From Ahaetulla prasina (Eukaryota > Chordata > Lepidosauria > Squamata > Colubridae): a stretch of 64,000 nt of DNA. The notes under the pieces were generated by a model, which saw only the letters and a list, made by a program, of their open reading frames with translations, was not told the origin of the DNA and ran no database searches. Each line of letters starts with the position of its first letter. The stretch's first letter is position 1. This document shows, in pieces, positions 43,493-54,865 of this stretch. The stretch covers positions 76,139,551-76,203,550 of the forward strand of contig NC_080546.1 of assembly GCF_028640845.1 (NCBI RefSeq), in the 5' to 3' direction. The position numbers were made by a program, and so were the translations under genes.

Positions 43493-45877
43493 GGGGGTAG
43501 CCCGTCGAGGGAAACCAGTTCCAGCGCATGCTCGTGCGACTATTAAATGGGTTCGAGGTTATGGGGGAGTGTTCCTTCGTGAGGGTGAGTCTATTTGCAC
43601 GGTAAGTGGGAGGGGCAGATATGGCGGAAGGGGGATCAGATCGATAAGGGGTCACGCGCTCGATGTCTGCAGGCATCGCGCCCCGATCCTGACTTCTCCT
43701 GCCGGATGGTCAAGACCTCAGAGCCTGGGCCTTCGCCTGATGTTATGTAACGCACGGTCCGTTAACAAGGCCCCCAATACATGATCTGATACAGGGGTGC
43801 CACATATTATAGGCGCATGGAGACCTGGTTGGCACTGAAGGTGTGCCCTGGTCGAGATGTGCCCACCGGTTTCTGCATTCCATCAGCCGAGGGCCCAGGG
43901 TAGGGGTGGAGGTGGCGGTTGCTATTAAAGAGAGTCTAGAGCCGAGGGAGACCACTGTACCTCAGATTGCCGGGTGTGAATCCTCTTGTGAGGTGGGGTC
44001 ATAGATGTCAGATGGGCTTGCTGGTCGCACCTGGCTCCTTGCTGTGACAGCTGCCCTGCCCGAGCTCCTGGAGGTGCTTGCCGGGTAGTGGAAACCCCAG
44101 ACTTTAGTCATGGGGACTTTAACTGCCATCTGCCGCCTGGCCGCCGACGGTAGCTCGGGAGTTCCTGGCCTCCATGACGGCCTTGGACCTGACTCAAGTA
44201 GTGGATGGCCCCACTCACATCGGGGAGGCACACTGACCTGATTTTTGTCTCTGGTCAGTGGTTGAGAGAGATCTGGACTTAAAGGAAATAGTCACTGAAC
44301 CTTTGTCATGGTCAGATCATCTTCTTCGCCTGGACTTTCTGACCGCCACAACACCGCAGGGAGACGGAACCATTACGGTGGTACCGCCCCAGGCGCCTGA
44401 TGGACCCAGAGAGGTTTCGGACGGAGCTTGGGCCACTTCCTGAGGGTCTGGCTCACGCACGGCAGAGAGAACTAGCTGCAGCCTGGGAACGGGCTGCGGC
44501 TGGGGCTTAGACCGTGTCAGTTTTGCTCTGACCCGCGAGATCCCAACCGCCCTTGGTTCTCCGAGGAGCTGAGGGGATGAAACGCCGGAGAAGACGCCAG
44601 AGAGTTCCTGGAGGTCCAGCCGCTCAGAGGCTGATCGGACACTAGTTAGATCCTATACCAGGACCTACCTAGTGGCACTGAGGGAAGCGAGGCATGCCCA
44701 CGCCTCCTCCCTCATTGCGTCGGCAGATAACCGCCCAGCTGCCCCAGCCAGTGACCCGCCTCCTTCACCAGGGGAGCGGGATGACCCGCTGCGGGACGTG
44801 CTGAGGAGTTTAACGGTTATCTATACGATAAAATCGCTCAGCTTAGGGATGTCTGGACCAAAATTGTCATGATCAGACGGGGTATCTGAGGGCGTCTTGG
44901 TGATGTTGTGGATGAGTTTGACCCTGTGACTCCGAGGACATGGACAGGTTGCTGGGTAGATTGAATGCCACCACGTGTTTACTGGACCTGTGCCCTCCTG
45001 GCTGGTGCTGGCCACTCAGGAGGTGACACGAGGCTGGCTCCAGGGGATTACGAGTGCTTCTTGTTGGAGGGAGTCTTCCGCCGCCTTGAAAGAGGCGGTG
45101 GTGAGGCCCCTCCTCAAGAAGCCTTCCTGACCCGGCTGTTTTAGGTAATTATCGTCTGTCTCCAACCCGCTGTAAGGTTGTAGAGAGTATGGTGGCATAT
45201 CAGTTTCTGCACCTGGAGGAAACTGTCTATCTGGACCTGCTCCAGTCCGCTTCCACCCGGTTACAGCACTGAGACGGCTTTGGTCGCTGTGGTGGATGAT
45301 CTCTGAGGCCAGGGATAGTTATTCCTCTGCCCTGGTCCTATTAGACCTCTCAGTGGCTTTTGATACCATCGACCATGGTATCCTGCTGCGCCGTTGAGGG
45401 GTTGGGAGTGGAGGCACCGCTATCGGTGGTTCTCTCCCATCTCCTCCGACCGTCGCAGACGGTGTTGACGGGGGCAGAGGTCACCGCGAGGCGCCTCACT
45501 TGTGGTGCCGCAGGGTCGATTCTCTCGCCTTCTGTTCAACATCTATATGAAGCCGCTGGGTGAGATCATCAGTGGCTTCGTGGTGAGGTACCAGCTGTAC
45601 GCTGATGACACCCAGCTGTATTTTTTCCACACCGGCCACCCCAATGAAGCTATCAAGTGCTGTCCCGTGTCTGGAAGCCGACGGTCTGGATGGGGAGAAA
45701 CAGGCTCAAGCTCAATCCTCCATTGTCCATTGACAATATTGAAAACAAGAAGTGCCTAAGCCTATTTATTGAAATAATATTGAGATACTTATAGGCAGAT
45801 ATTTAACTAGCCTTATACTCAATAGGTATATATTATTTACTGTGTAAAGCCATAGTAATCATCTCAACCCACAGGAA

Positions 45878-45940
45878 TTTCCCAGTCAGCAGAATTAGCC
45901 TGCACTACTGCATTATAATCACTGCGCCAACCCAGCTCAT
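45878..45940 (-). mobile_element. Fragment of MIR-like SINE, reverse (second copy)
   Basis: Duplicate of 40739-40800, with taatc preceded by cattat in place of catttt. Confidence 0.55.
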
Positions 45941-46085
45941 GCCAACACGGCTCCTAATATGCTCTAGACCCGTGATGGCAAAGCTATAACACATGTGTTA
46001 CAGGTCTTATGCAAAGCCCTCTCTGCGGGCATGCGAGCCATTGCCCCAGCTCAGCTCCACCACACAGGCATGCGCAACTCCCACC

Positions 46086-46529
46086 TGTTGTGACCCAGAC
46101 TCGAGCAGGTAGAAACAAACACAGTCCTTAGTAAAAATACACTTTATTCAAACAGCTGGGAATTAATTCATTCCCAGTGCCGGGTAACTCAAAATGAAAC
46201 AAAGGCTTCACAAACAAACAGTTTTTGGTTACCTCAAACCTGGTTCAATCTGGATAACTGCCAAGGTCTTTTCTGATAAGCATCCAGAGCAGAGAACAGA
46301 GCAAAGAGCGCAGCTGCAACGTTGCTTTCCGGCAAACTGAGACACCGGTGCTGGTCTCCTTTTAAACCTTATGGGAGGGGCCAATTATCTCTTGTCCCTA
46401 CTCCCGAGGTGACCTCTTTGCTTGAGCTGCTCCTGCCTTCTAGCAGCTCACCTCATGCGGGCATTAGGAACAGGCTCATCGCAGTCCGATTCCGCCGACA
46501 GTTCTCCAGGCTGCTGACGGATCACAACA
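46086..46529 (-). mobile_element. Solo LTR (444 bp), copy 2
   Basis: Duplicate of 40947-41390 with the same ccacc flanks (46081-46085, 46530-46534). A few substitutions near one end (gccgacagttctcc in place of gccgatagctcccc). Confidence 0.8.
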
Positions 46530-47239
46530 CCACCAGCCAGGTGGTTTTTGGGTCTCTCCTGTGAATGTGTGGGATGACATTCATGGAAAACCATATGCCA
46601 TTGTATTAACTTGCCTGGAAGCTAGTATAGCACGGGAATGTATGTATCCATGTGAAAGAGAGCACACAAGCACATAGATAATTTTTTCATGCAGACATAG
46701 ATAATTTCTTAAATATATTCTACCCCAAAGTAAAAATTTATTTGCAACCCTCTGCTAAGTTTAGTTATGGAATAATAACTACTTTCCCCCCCCCCCCATT
46801 CCCTTCCCAAAAAAACAATAACAAATGAGACCATTTTACTTCACCCATCGTCTTTTTAAACAATGCAGGAGACCTGCTATCAACCTCAGGAAGAAGGAGA
46901 AAAAACATCAGAGTGATATTTGGAAAACATTTTAGAGCAAAGTGTTATGAACGCAGATATTTGCTGTCATTTGAGACTCTAGATTGCCCAGTTAAACAGA
47001 TGGCTATTGCCTGAAATTAAAACAACATTTCTTCTATTGCCCGACCTGGAAGAAATCCAGAGAATTCAGAGGAACAGGGGAAGCGCAATAACTATTTTTG
47101 ATCTTCACAATTCTTATTTCCTGTGTAATCCAGGTTTAGGGTGAGATTTGCAAAAACATATAGGCCACAGTCTTTTCATCAAGTATTTATTCACAGCAAT
47201 ATTGCACATATAGTAAATGAACTTGAAGTCAAAAGACGT

Positions 47240-47430
47240 GGAATACTGCATCCAGTTTTGGTAACCGCAATGTAAAAAAGATGTGGAGACTCTAGAAAGA
47301 GTGGAGAGAAGAGCAACAAAGTTGATTAGGGGACTGGAGGCTAAAACATATAAAGAATGGTTGCTAGAACTGGGTATATCTAGTTTGATGAAAAGAAGGA
47401 CTAGGGGTGACATGACAACAGTGTCAATGG
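47240..47430 (+). mobile_element. CR1 LINE fragment, uninterrupted version
   Basis: Same CR1 as 42095-42238, but continues through [19 protein letters not shown], i.e. across the L2 insertion point. Confidence 0.8.
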
Positions 47431-48340
47431 CTCAAGCTCAATCCTCCAAGACGGAGTGGCTGTGGATGCCGGCATCCCGCACAGTCAGCTGAGTCCGCGC
47501 TGACTGTCGGGAGCGAGTCATTGGCCCCGGCGGAAAGGGTGCGTAATTTGGGCTTCTCCTGGATGCACGGCTGTCTTTGAAGATCATTTGACGGCCGCTC
47601 CAGGAGAGCTTTCCACCAGGTTCCGCCTGCGCCAGTTGCGCCTTTCTAGACCGGGATGCCTTGTGCACAGTCACTCACGCCCTTGTGACGCCTCGCCTGA
47701 CTACTGCAATGCTCTCTACATGGGGCTCCCCTTGAAGGGCATCCGGAGGCTGCAGTTGGTCCAGAATGCAGCTGCGTGGGTGATAGAGGGAGCCCCTCGT
47801 GGCTCCCGAGTGACACCTATCCTGCGCAGGCTGCACTGGCTACCTGTGGCCTTCCGGGTGCGCTTCAAGGTGTTGGTGAACGCCTTTAAAGCGCCCATGG
47901 CATAGGGCCGGGTTACTTACGGGACCGCCTGCTGCTACCGAATACCTCCCCACCGACCAGGCGCCTCACAGAGAGGGACTCTCAGGGTGCCGCCGGGCGA
48001 CAGTGTCGCCTGGCGACACCCAGAGGAAGAACCTTCTCTGTGGGGCTCCCGCCCTCTGGAGCGAACTCCCCAGGACTTCGTCAACTTCGGACCTCCGAAC
48101 CTTTCGTCATGAGCTTAAAACACACTTATTCATCTGCGGGACTGGATTAGTTTTTAAATTTGTGGGTTTTTAATGGGTTTTATCATTTATTCTAAATTTT
48201 AATCTCGGCCAATTGAATAAGTTTTTAATTGTATTTTAATAGTATTTATATTGTAATATTATTGTTTATTTTATCTGGCTGTGAACGCCCTGAGTCCTTC
48301 GGGAGAAGGGCGGTCTAGAAATCTAATTAATAAATAAATA
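47431..48340 (+). mobile_element. L2-type LINE, 3' part
   Basis: Resumes with ctcaagctcaatcctccaag, the same L2 position where the 5' part stops. It runs through the RT C-terminus to the stem-loop at about 48286-48312 and AATAAATA units, then re-enters CR1 at tctagtttg. Confidence 0.85.
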
Positions 48341-48706
48341 TCTAGTTTGATGAAAAGAAGGACTAGGGGTGACATGACAACAGTGTCAATGGCTGCCACA
48401 AAGAAGAAGGGGTCAAGCTATTCTCCAAAGCACCTGAGGATAGGACAAGAAGCAATGGGTGGAAACTAATCAGGGAGAGAAACAACTTAAAGAGAAATTT
48501 CCTGACAGTTAGAACAATTAATTAGTGGAACAACTTTCCTCCAGAAGTTGTAAATGCTTCGACACTGGAAGTTTTTAAGAAGAGATTAGATAACCATTTG
48601 TCTGAAGTGGTGTAGGGTTTCCTGTCTAAGCAGGGGGTTAAACTAGAAGACCTCCAAAGACCTTCCAACTCTGTTATTTTATTCTATTCTGTTCTGTTCT
48701 GTTCTA
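48341..48706 (+). mobile_element. CR1 LINE fragment, 3' of the L2 insertion
   Basis: Continues the CR1 ([15 protein letters not shown]; AKKKGVKLFSKAPEDR-like; ctggaagtttttaagaagag) to its 3' end (gacctccaaagaccttccaa) and TTCTATTCTG-type units. Confidence 0.85.
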
Positions 48707-49405
48707 TGTTATATAGTACTAGTTATTATTTCTTGCATATGTGAGTGAGCAAGAAATAGAGCACACGTGAGTCGAGATCCAGGTGCCAAGAATTATATAT
48801 TAATGTTCTAAATTAGAGTTCAAGGTACAATGAGAACTTGCATATGTCACAGTGATGAATATTTCTGCCAGCATGAAAGAATTCTCTGATAAAGTATTGA
48901 TACAAAAGACTCAAACTTTCTCACTTCAGCTATTCTGAATGGTGGAACAACTGAATTTCATTGAATTATTCCTAAGCATATTGTATTTTTATTTCCAGTG
49001 TGCTCTCTGTAACTATGTGTCACAGAGTCCCTTATTCTTCTAATACTCAATCCATTGGTATGACTGTTCTGATAAGATTTGCAGCTACCATATGTAATGA
49101 GTCTGGATAAAACTGGAGATTTATGGGGATTGAATAGAGGCTGGTTTTTTTTGTTTTTTTTAACTGATGTGCTACCAAGAAGCTGAAAGAATCAACTGAT
49201 CCATCATCCTCATATGATGTCATGAACACCTCATATTGTGGTAGTGGATGTTGTATAGATAATTCACGCATCTGAGAGATGGAGACAGATCCAGGGTATT
49301 TTTTAATACAGTGACTCGAGCATGTGGAACCAAATTTTATTATTCCCTTTCTACAAAATACATTTTAGTCATACACTTACACATATACTATGAACCCAAA
49401 GCCTA
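48707..49405. other. AT-rich sequence, no gene seen
   Basis: No repeat or exon recognised. Confidence 0.4.
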
Positions 49406-49544
49406 GGGGACGTGGTTTCTCAGTGGCTAAGATGCTGAGCTTGTCAATCGAAAGGTGGGCAGTTCAGCGGTTCAAATCCCTAGTGCTGCGTAACGGGGTG
49501 AGCCCCCGTTACTTGTCCCAGCTTCCGCCAACCTAGCAGTTCAA
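49406..49544 (+). mobile_element. Sauria SINE, 5' part
   Basis: tRNA-like head (gacgtggtttctcagtggct) to cttccgccaacctagcagtt; lacks the BovB-like tail, so it is 3' truncated. Confidence 0.8.
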
Positions 49545-49927
49545 GACTGAATACTATTCTTAAATAGGTACAATTATAGGAACTTGGCAATGTTGTTTGA
49601 ACTAACCCTGATAAAATGATTATTTCTTTGGTAAGAACATTTCTGGCGCTGCTAAAGCAGCTAAGCAACATTCCAGGTAGTTTGTATATGGTGATAGAAC
49701 TGCATTAGTACTTAAAACATGCCAAATAAACTACTTAAGATCTTCCTACATAAAGCATGAACAACTTATTTTATTGCCATATTTCATTCAAATGTAATTT
49801 ATTAGGGATCTGAATGGGTACACTCACTCTTTCTCACATTCCAAGTAAAAGCAAACCGTTGATAATTTTTTTAAAAAAATGCTTTTCAATTAGATTTAAT
49901 TTGTATATTTGTTTTAAGAATCTGTTG
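49545..49927. other. AT-rich sequence, no gene seen
   Basis: Nothing recognised. Confidence 0.4.
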
Positions 49928-50207
49928 CAGGGGTGAAATGCTCCCGGTTCTGACAGCATCTGGTGATCTGGTAGCGATTGTGGCTGGTGGTTCAGCGATC
50001 CGGTAATGATGTGGAGCGAAGCTTGGCCCACCTGCCCGGGTGTCATTATTTCCTGCTTTTAACCAAGAAGTAATGTGTTTTTTTATCTGCTGCGCATGCT
50101 CAGAAGGTCTGTGCATGCATGTGATGCGCATGCACGAGTGAAGTGAGTGTGCGCGTGGGGCGTGTGCACTTCCGAAACGGTAAGGAAGGTAAGTAGATTT
50201 CACCCTG
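49928..50207. mobile_element. hAT-like 'accggtt' MITE
   Basis: Ends caggggtgaaatgctcccgg and gtagatttcaccctg; flanks atctgttg / ttctgttg (7 of 8). The interior has gcgcatgctcagaaggtctg and alternating purine-pyrimidine tgcgcatgcac. Confidence 0.75.
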
Positions 50208-50350
50208 TTCTGTTGTATTAAAATATGAAGTATGTTCAAGTATTTCTTTAAATAAAATAAATATTTCTTTGCTTTGTCACAAGTCCAAAGATAGTAGGAA
50301 GTTCCTTCCTTACATTTCCAACATACATCTGAAGTACCTTTATATATCTT

Positions 50351-50950
50351 TGTTGTGACTCCGGTCCCAAGCCTGTTCTCATGGAGGAGGATGACTCGGA
50401 GAGTGAGGAAGAGAAGCCAACAAGGTCCCTCCTTCCTGGCAACGTCTCAAGTGCCAGCAGAAGGCCAGGAAGAAGGCGTGTCAGAGTCCCCACAGATAAA
50501 GGATGAGAAGGATTGATCCTGGATTGAGCATAGGCTGCATCAGAAAGAGAGGCATGTGCAGCAGAGGAAGAGGTATGGCAGGCCCAGAGAGAGCTGAATC
50601 ACTGAGCCACACCCCACAGGGGATAAAAGCGGGTGGGGTTGCCATCGGGCCCTTGTGATGGACAAAAACTACTAAGAGTGAACTGCATCGTGTGAGCTTC
50701 AGACTGTTTTGGGATTTACAGCTTGGATTTTCGTGAGTAACTCTTGACCATTCTTTAGACTCCTGGTTGCTCCAGCAACGGACTGTAAACATGCTGACTC
50801 TTGATAAGAAACTTGGCAAGCACTTGGAGAGCAGCTGTCAGAACTTTCCTCTGCCAAAGGAAACCTGGCCAACTTGTAAATAAATTGCTGGCAGACATCC
50901 TTCAGCGCTTGTGTTTTCTTAGGTGTGGGTGGGAGAACAATTCTTGACAA
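50351..50950 (+). mobile_element. LTR-like element
   Basis: Begins tgttgtgactccggtcccaa, has a TATA-like ggataaaagcggg at about 50620 and aaataaattgctgg near 50880, followed by a GT-rich stretch. This is the order of a U3-R-U5 LTR on the plus strand. The right edge (near gaacaattcttgaca) and the target duplication are unclear. No coding region adjoins it. Confidence 0.5.
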
Positions 50951-51690
50951 TTTATCAGGTGTTAAATACCAATAGTACATCATTTTAATAAAAACTATTT
51001 TAAATTATAGTTCAATATAAATTTTAAGCTCTTCAGTCGCATGTGTTCCCACTGTTCAAGTGTTATATCCGCTTCTTCTATGGGCAGATGTTAGGATCCA
51101 ATCCACTGGAGTTCAGTATCATGCATGTATTCTTAAAATACATTTTCAGATAATATAGCATTATAAGAACATCAGTAAGCATTGAATCTATTGTAATAAT
51201 CTTTCTCCATACTCAGTGCCCTCTGATCCATTATTGTTGTTATTGATATCACTGGAAAAGTAGCAATTTTCTATTTGACAAGTGATTTATGACTGAGAAA
51301 TTTAATTGCTTCTTCCCTGAGAATGTCACATTGCCCACAGCATATCACAATTCTTATGTGCGTACTTGAGAAGCATTTTTTTCTTGTTCGGAATAATGAA
51401 ATGTAGTTTTTCTTTTAAGATAATGAAATGAAAGTTGATCAGGAGAGAAAAAAACTATTATTATTGCACTCTGAATATTTGCCTCAAGTGACTTATCTCA
51501 GCCCCTTTAATTATACGGCTGTTCTGATACCTTGTTTGCCTATGTATATATAATAGTCTTTGTATAAATATTTAAATTTATGATAATTGGATGCTTTGAC
51601 AGTTATTAAAATGAAAACATACAGTTTAGGAAAGGGTAAGTTAATATACTTGTTTCCAATCCTCCATTCACTTGCAATCCTCTACAAATG
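50951..51690. other. AT-rich sequence, no gene seen
   Basis: No repeat or exon recognised; ends at an (AC)n tract. Confidence 0.4.
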
Positions 51691-51723
51691 AAACACACAC
51701 ATACACACACACACACACACACA
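51691..51723. repeat. (AC)n microsatellite
   Basis: About 15 AC units. Confidence 0.85.
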
Positions 51724-51727
51724 TGAT

Positions 51728-51798
51728 TTTCCTCCCCCGCTAAACTGGAAGTGGGTGTGGCCAGCACGTGATGCATGACGCGAGTTTGACACCCCTGA
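51728..51798. mobile_element. Right-hand piece of a gtgtcaaactc-family MITE
   Basis: Ends gcgagtttgacacccctg, matching the right terminus type of 31020-31344; the left half is absent. Confidence 0.55.
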
Positions 51799-51814
51799 AC
51801 TAGGTCCTCCAGGC

Positions 51815-52618
51815 CAGGGGTGAAACATTAGTTTTTTTGCTACTGGTTCTGTGGGCATGGCTTTGTGGGCGTGGCTTGGTGGGGACATGTGACTGAGTGG
51901 GCATGGCTATGTGATTGAGGGATCAAAAGACAGAAACTCACTAGCAATGTCCTGCTGGAGCAGGGTTGGACTAAATGACCTCCAGGTCCCTTCCAGTCCT
52001 GGATTATTCTCTGAAGCTGCCTCTAATGCCAGGTTTGTACTCCTTCCTCCCTCTCCTTCCTTCCTTCCTTCCTTCCTTCCTTCCTTCCTTCCTTCCTTCC
52101 TTCCTTCCTTCCTTCCTTCCACCCTTCCCTGCCTCCTTTCTTTCCCTCTCTCTCTCTCTCTTTCTGTCTCTCTCTCAAAAACGAACCCACCCACACCCCG
52201 TTTTTCCTCCCAGCAGGCTCTGCTAGCCAAACCAAAAAACGGGTGGGGGGGCAGGAAGTCCGTTTTTCCTCCCAGCAGGCTTCCCTGAAGTTTCCTTGAA
52301 GCCTGCTGGGAGGAAAAATGGACTCTCCCCCCCTCCTGTTTTTTTGTTTTGCCTAGCAGAGCCTGCTGGGAGGAAAAATGGTTCCCCCCCTGCGTTTTTT
52401 GGCTAGCACCCAGCTGAGCTGTGCAATCATCAGAGGCTTTTTTTTTTACTTTTAAAAGCATTTTTTTGGCCGAAGAAAAAATGCTTTTAAAAATAAAAAA
52501 ACCCCAAACACCTCTGATGATCGCACGGCTCAGTTGGACATGGGCGTTCTCTGAACCACCCGCCACCATCGCTACCAGATCGGGTGATCTGGTCCAAACC
52601 GGGAGCATTTCACCCCTG
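51815..52618. mobile_element. hAT-like 'accggtt' MITE, expanded
   Basis: Ends caggggtgaaacattagttt and gggagcatttcacccctg with a perfect 8-bp duplication ctccaggc (51807-51814, 52619-52626). Inside are a CR1 3' end at about 51945-52005 (ggttggactaaatgacctcc), a (TTCC)n tract, repeats of the tcctcccagcaggct/agcctgctgggagg motif in both orientations, and the aaaagcattttttt hairpin shared with 37197. Confidence 0.85.
52055..52120. repeat. (TTCC)n microsatellite
   Basis: About 16 TTCC units, continuing into a pyrimidine tract to about 52175. It generates spurious repetitive frames on both strands. Confidence 0.9.
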
Positions 52619-52653
52619 CTCCAGGCCCACCAGTAACTATCAACTGTCTAGAA

Positions 52654-52784
52654 CAGGGTTGTCAAACTTGGCAGCTGGTGGCCCAGATGTGTCATGCATA
52701 GGCCACGCCCACCTCATCTCCATGAATGGGAAAAACTTCACAAAAATCACGTGATGGCAATGTGACGCCGCAAGTTTGACACCT
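52654..52784. mobile_element. hAT-like MITE (gtgtcaaactc family)
   Basis: Ends cagggttgtcaaacttggca and cgcaagtttgacacctg. The interior has ggccacgcccacctc. The target duplication is not clean (ctagaa nearby on both sides). Confidence 0.65.
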
Positions 52785-53860
52785 GTGATCTAGAAACTCA
52801 GCTCCACGTTAAGAAATACCATGTTCCCAGGCTTATCACAGATATATGGATTACTTTATTTGATGTCATTTCCTTGCCATTTAAGTAAGATCATTTCCCA
52901 TGCTTCCATAATGACTCTGCCTGGTCTGAGAATGATTGGTTCACATCTCATCAGCTTGAGTCCTTACTGTTGCCTTCTTTGAATGAAAGAGCTTGCTGCT
53001 TTCATCTGTCCCTGCTGGCCATCTACCATGGATAATGGTGTTTGCATTACTCCACACAGTACAAAATATGGTCATTCCCACATGGAAAAGAAACATTCAT
53101 TTTCAGGCTCCATTCATTCCACTATAAAGTTATTGACGTATACATCAGAGAAAGTTTATGTACCAACCTACAGTTTGCATTGCATCTATATCTTGGGCCA
53201 CAACAATTATGTGTATCGCTTTCCCTTATTGTGAAAATAATTGAGATATAAATAATTTAAAAACCTTGCCTTGAAGCTTTAAAATAATCATAACTGAGCT
53301 GCACTTTCCTTGCTCCGCAATGATTTTGTGTCATTTGCTGTTTTCCTTTGGCTATTTAGTAATATAAGGGAAAAGTTATGAAGTTCAACTGTTTCTATCA
53401 AATGATACTGTCCCAGGTCAGTTTACTGGGCAGCATAAATAAAGCAAGAAGAAAGAAAATATGCAGAAAAATTATTAAGCATTGAGAACTATCTGCATAT
53501 TTAAGATTAATTATTGTGAGATAACAATCTCAATCCCAAGATAAAACAAACTCCAGAATTTGCTTCCAATAAATATTGAATTTGATTTCCTTTTCTACTT
53601 TCTAAATAAAGTAAATAAATTTGCTTAATGGAGTTCCCAACTGAAGCTTGTGCCAGCAGGCAATTCCATTAGTTACCATACAAGGTCTGCCTGTTGGTAA
53701 CTCATGATAATTAGTACACAATTTATACAATCCGTATTGGAAACGTCACATTTTAAATCATATATTTCCAACATATAATTGTTCCTTCAGGGACAAATAG
53801 AGTGGGCTGCCGTCTCCAAAGTGTTAAGTTTGGCTTTGAATGTGGTTTCATGAAGATGTT
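52785..53860. other. Unique AT-rich sequence, no gene seen
   Basis: No repeat recognised; frames up to 83 codons have no domain. Confidence 0.4.
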
Positions 53861-53984
<124 letters not shown>

Positions 53985-54650
53985 TTCTGAGGTTTTCACG
54001 GGTGTTTGTATATAGGTCTTTGGTTGTTCGGGTTTTCTCCCGTGTAAAATTGGAAGTGTCTTGGCGACGTTTGACGAAGTCTCATTCGTCATCTTCAGGC
54101 TTCAACCGTGCTTCTGGGAGCAATGTGTGATCGCAGCTGTTTCTTCCTTTTAACTGCTAGTGGGGTTTGAACTGATTGGGTGGGAGCTTGGCTGTGCTCT
54201 GATTGGATGGGGGTTTTCTGTGCTCTGATTGGCTGGGGTGTGTCCTGTGTTGGTGGGGGCTTGGTTGTGCTCAGTCTAATCTGTGCTGCAGGGGGATTTG
54301 AGCTGGTGAGCTGCACTGCTGCTGTTTGGCTTCGTGTTCGTGGTCGTGCTACATCTTCGTAGTGGGTGTCAGTCTGCTGCATGTATGGATTGGAGGGGTT
54401 TGAAGTGGCTAATGTTGCAGCTGCGGTCTGGCTTCTGGTCCTTGGTCGTGCTTCCTGATCAGTGTGGGTTTGGGTGTGCTTTCTGGGTGGATGTGTGGTG
54501 GTGACATCCTGTGTGGACCTCGTGAGTGTGGGTCTGGTGTCATTCCTCGTGTTAGGGACACGTTTGTCAATAAGGGCAGGTTTCCAAATGGCTGGTAGGC
54601 GGGAGGTATCATCTCGTTTGTTCATGCTGTGTGGGCGTTTTTCTATTTCA
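53985..54650 (-). mobile_element. Penelope-like element 3' part, reverse
   Basis: On the minus strand: the end of the coding region (AIEIEKRPHSMNKRDDTSRL, then PAIWKPALIDKR), which fits the residues after the GIY-YIG domain in Penelope-like proteins. A Thr/Gln/Pro-rich tail follows, then an LTR-like terminal region with a hammerhead-type core, ending aacacccgtgaaaacctcag next to (TA)n. RT and GIY-YIG cores are absent. Confidence 0.6.
54095..54625 (-). pseudogene. Penelope-like ORF C-terminal fragment (176 aa)
   Basis: Open from ATG at 54625. The N-terminal part resembles the conserved end of Penelope-like proteins (EIEKRPHSMNKRDDTSRLPA, with the first residues upstream of the ATG). The rest is low-complexity with two copies of an ARPRTRSQTAA motif (DNA period about 100 bp). 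It lacks catalytic domains. The family protein reverse-transcribes RNA and cuts DNA with a GIY-YIG nuclease; neither activity can be present here. Confidence 0.5.
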
Positions 54651-54654
54651 ATGG

Positions 54655-54865
54655 CACAGAAAAACCCCCATCCAATCAGAGCACAGCCAAGCTCCCACCC
54701 AATCAGTTCAAACCCCCACTAGCAGTTAAAAGGAAGAAACAGCTGCGATCACACATTGCTCCCAGAAGCACGAAGCTGAAGCCTGAAGATGACGAATGAG
54801 ACTTCGTCGAAACGTCGCCAAGACACTTCCAATTTTACACGGGAGAAAACCCGAACAACCAAAGA

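Larger units (their letters stand above)
42239..45721 (+). mobile_element. L2-type LINE, 5' part with CpG-rich leader
   Basis: Begins at the CR1 junction with cggcggcgg repeats, has a GC/CpG-rich leader to about 43000, a second leader to about 43740, then endonuclease and RT coding in broken frames. It stops mid-gene at ctcaagctcaatcctcc and resumes at 47431. Taken with that 3' part it spans the whole family. Many one-base losses relative to the copy at 17062. Confidence 0.85.
45712..47430. repeat. ~1.7-kb duplicated segment, copy 2, inside the L2
   Basis: Starts at the shared tcaatcctcc and continues 52 bp past the point where copy 1 meets L2, i.e. it represents the CR1 target without the L2. 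The L2 19-mer ggctcaagctcaatcctcc occurs at both edges (about 45703-45721 and 47429-47447). Confidence 0.9.
43735..48130 (+). pseudogene. L2 ORF2, split and frameshifted
   Basis: Endonuclease start ([13 protein letters not shown]) at about 43735. A truncated endonuclease follows to 44280, then the linker to 45150. The RT part includes the DHGILLRR region at 45365, a GSILSP-like stretch and LLFNIYMKPLGEIISGF; YQLYADDTQLYF with catalytic YADD is at about 45590-45625. The frame is cut at 45721 and continues at 47431 (YSQL region) through CNALYMGLPLKGIRRLQLVQ at about 47705 to the C-terminus at about 48145. A foreign 1.7-kb segment sits in the middle. Repeated one-base deletions in GC-rich runs break every frame. 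Confidence 0.75.

Noticed and set aside
50240..50990. Possible processed pseudogene or exon near 50.4-50.9 kb
   Set aside because: tgttgtga start, TATA-like box and polyadenylation signal order fit an LTR better; frames of 81-112 codons have no domain.
51907..52608. 233-codon reverse frame with EGRKEGRKEGRKEG-type repeats
   Set aside because: Produced by the (TTCC)n tract and MITE sequence; period-four DNA is open in several frames on both strands.
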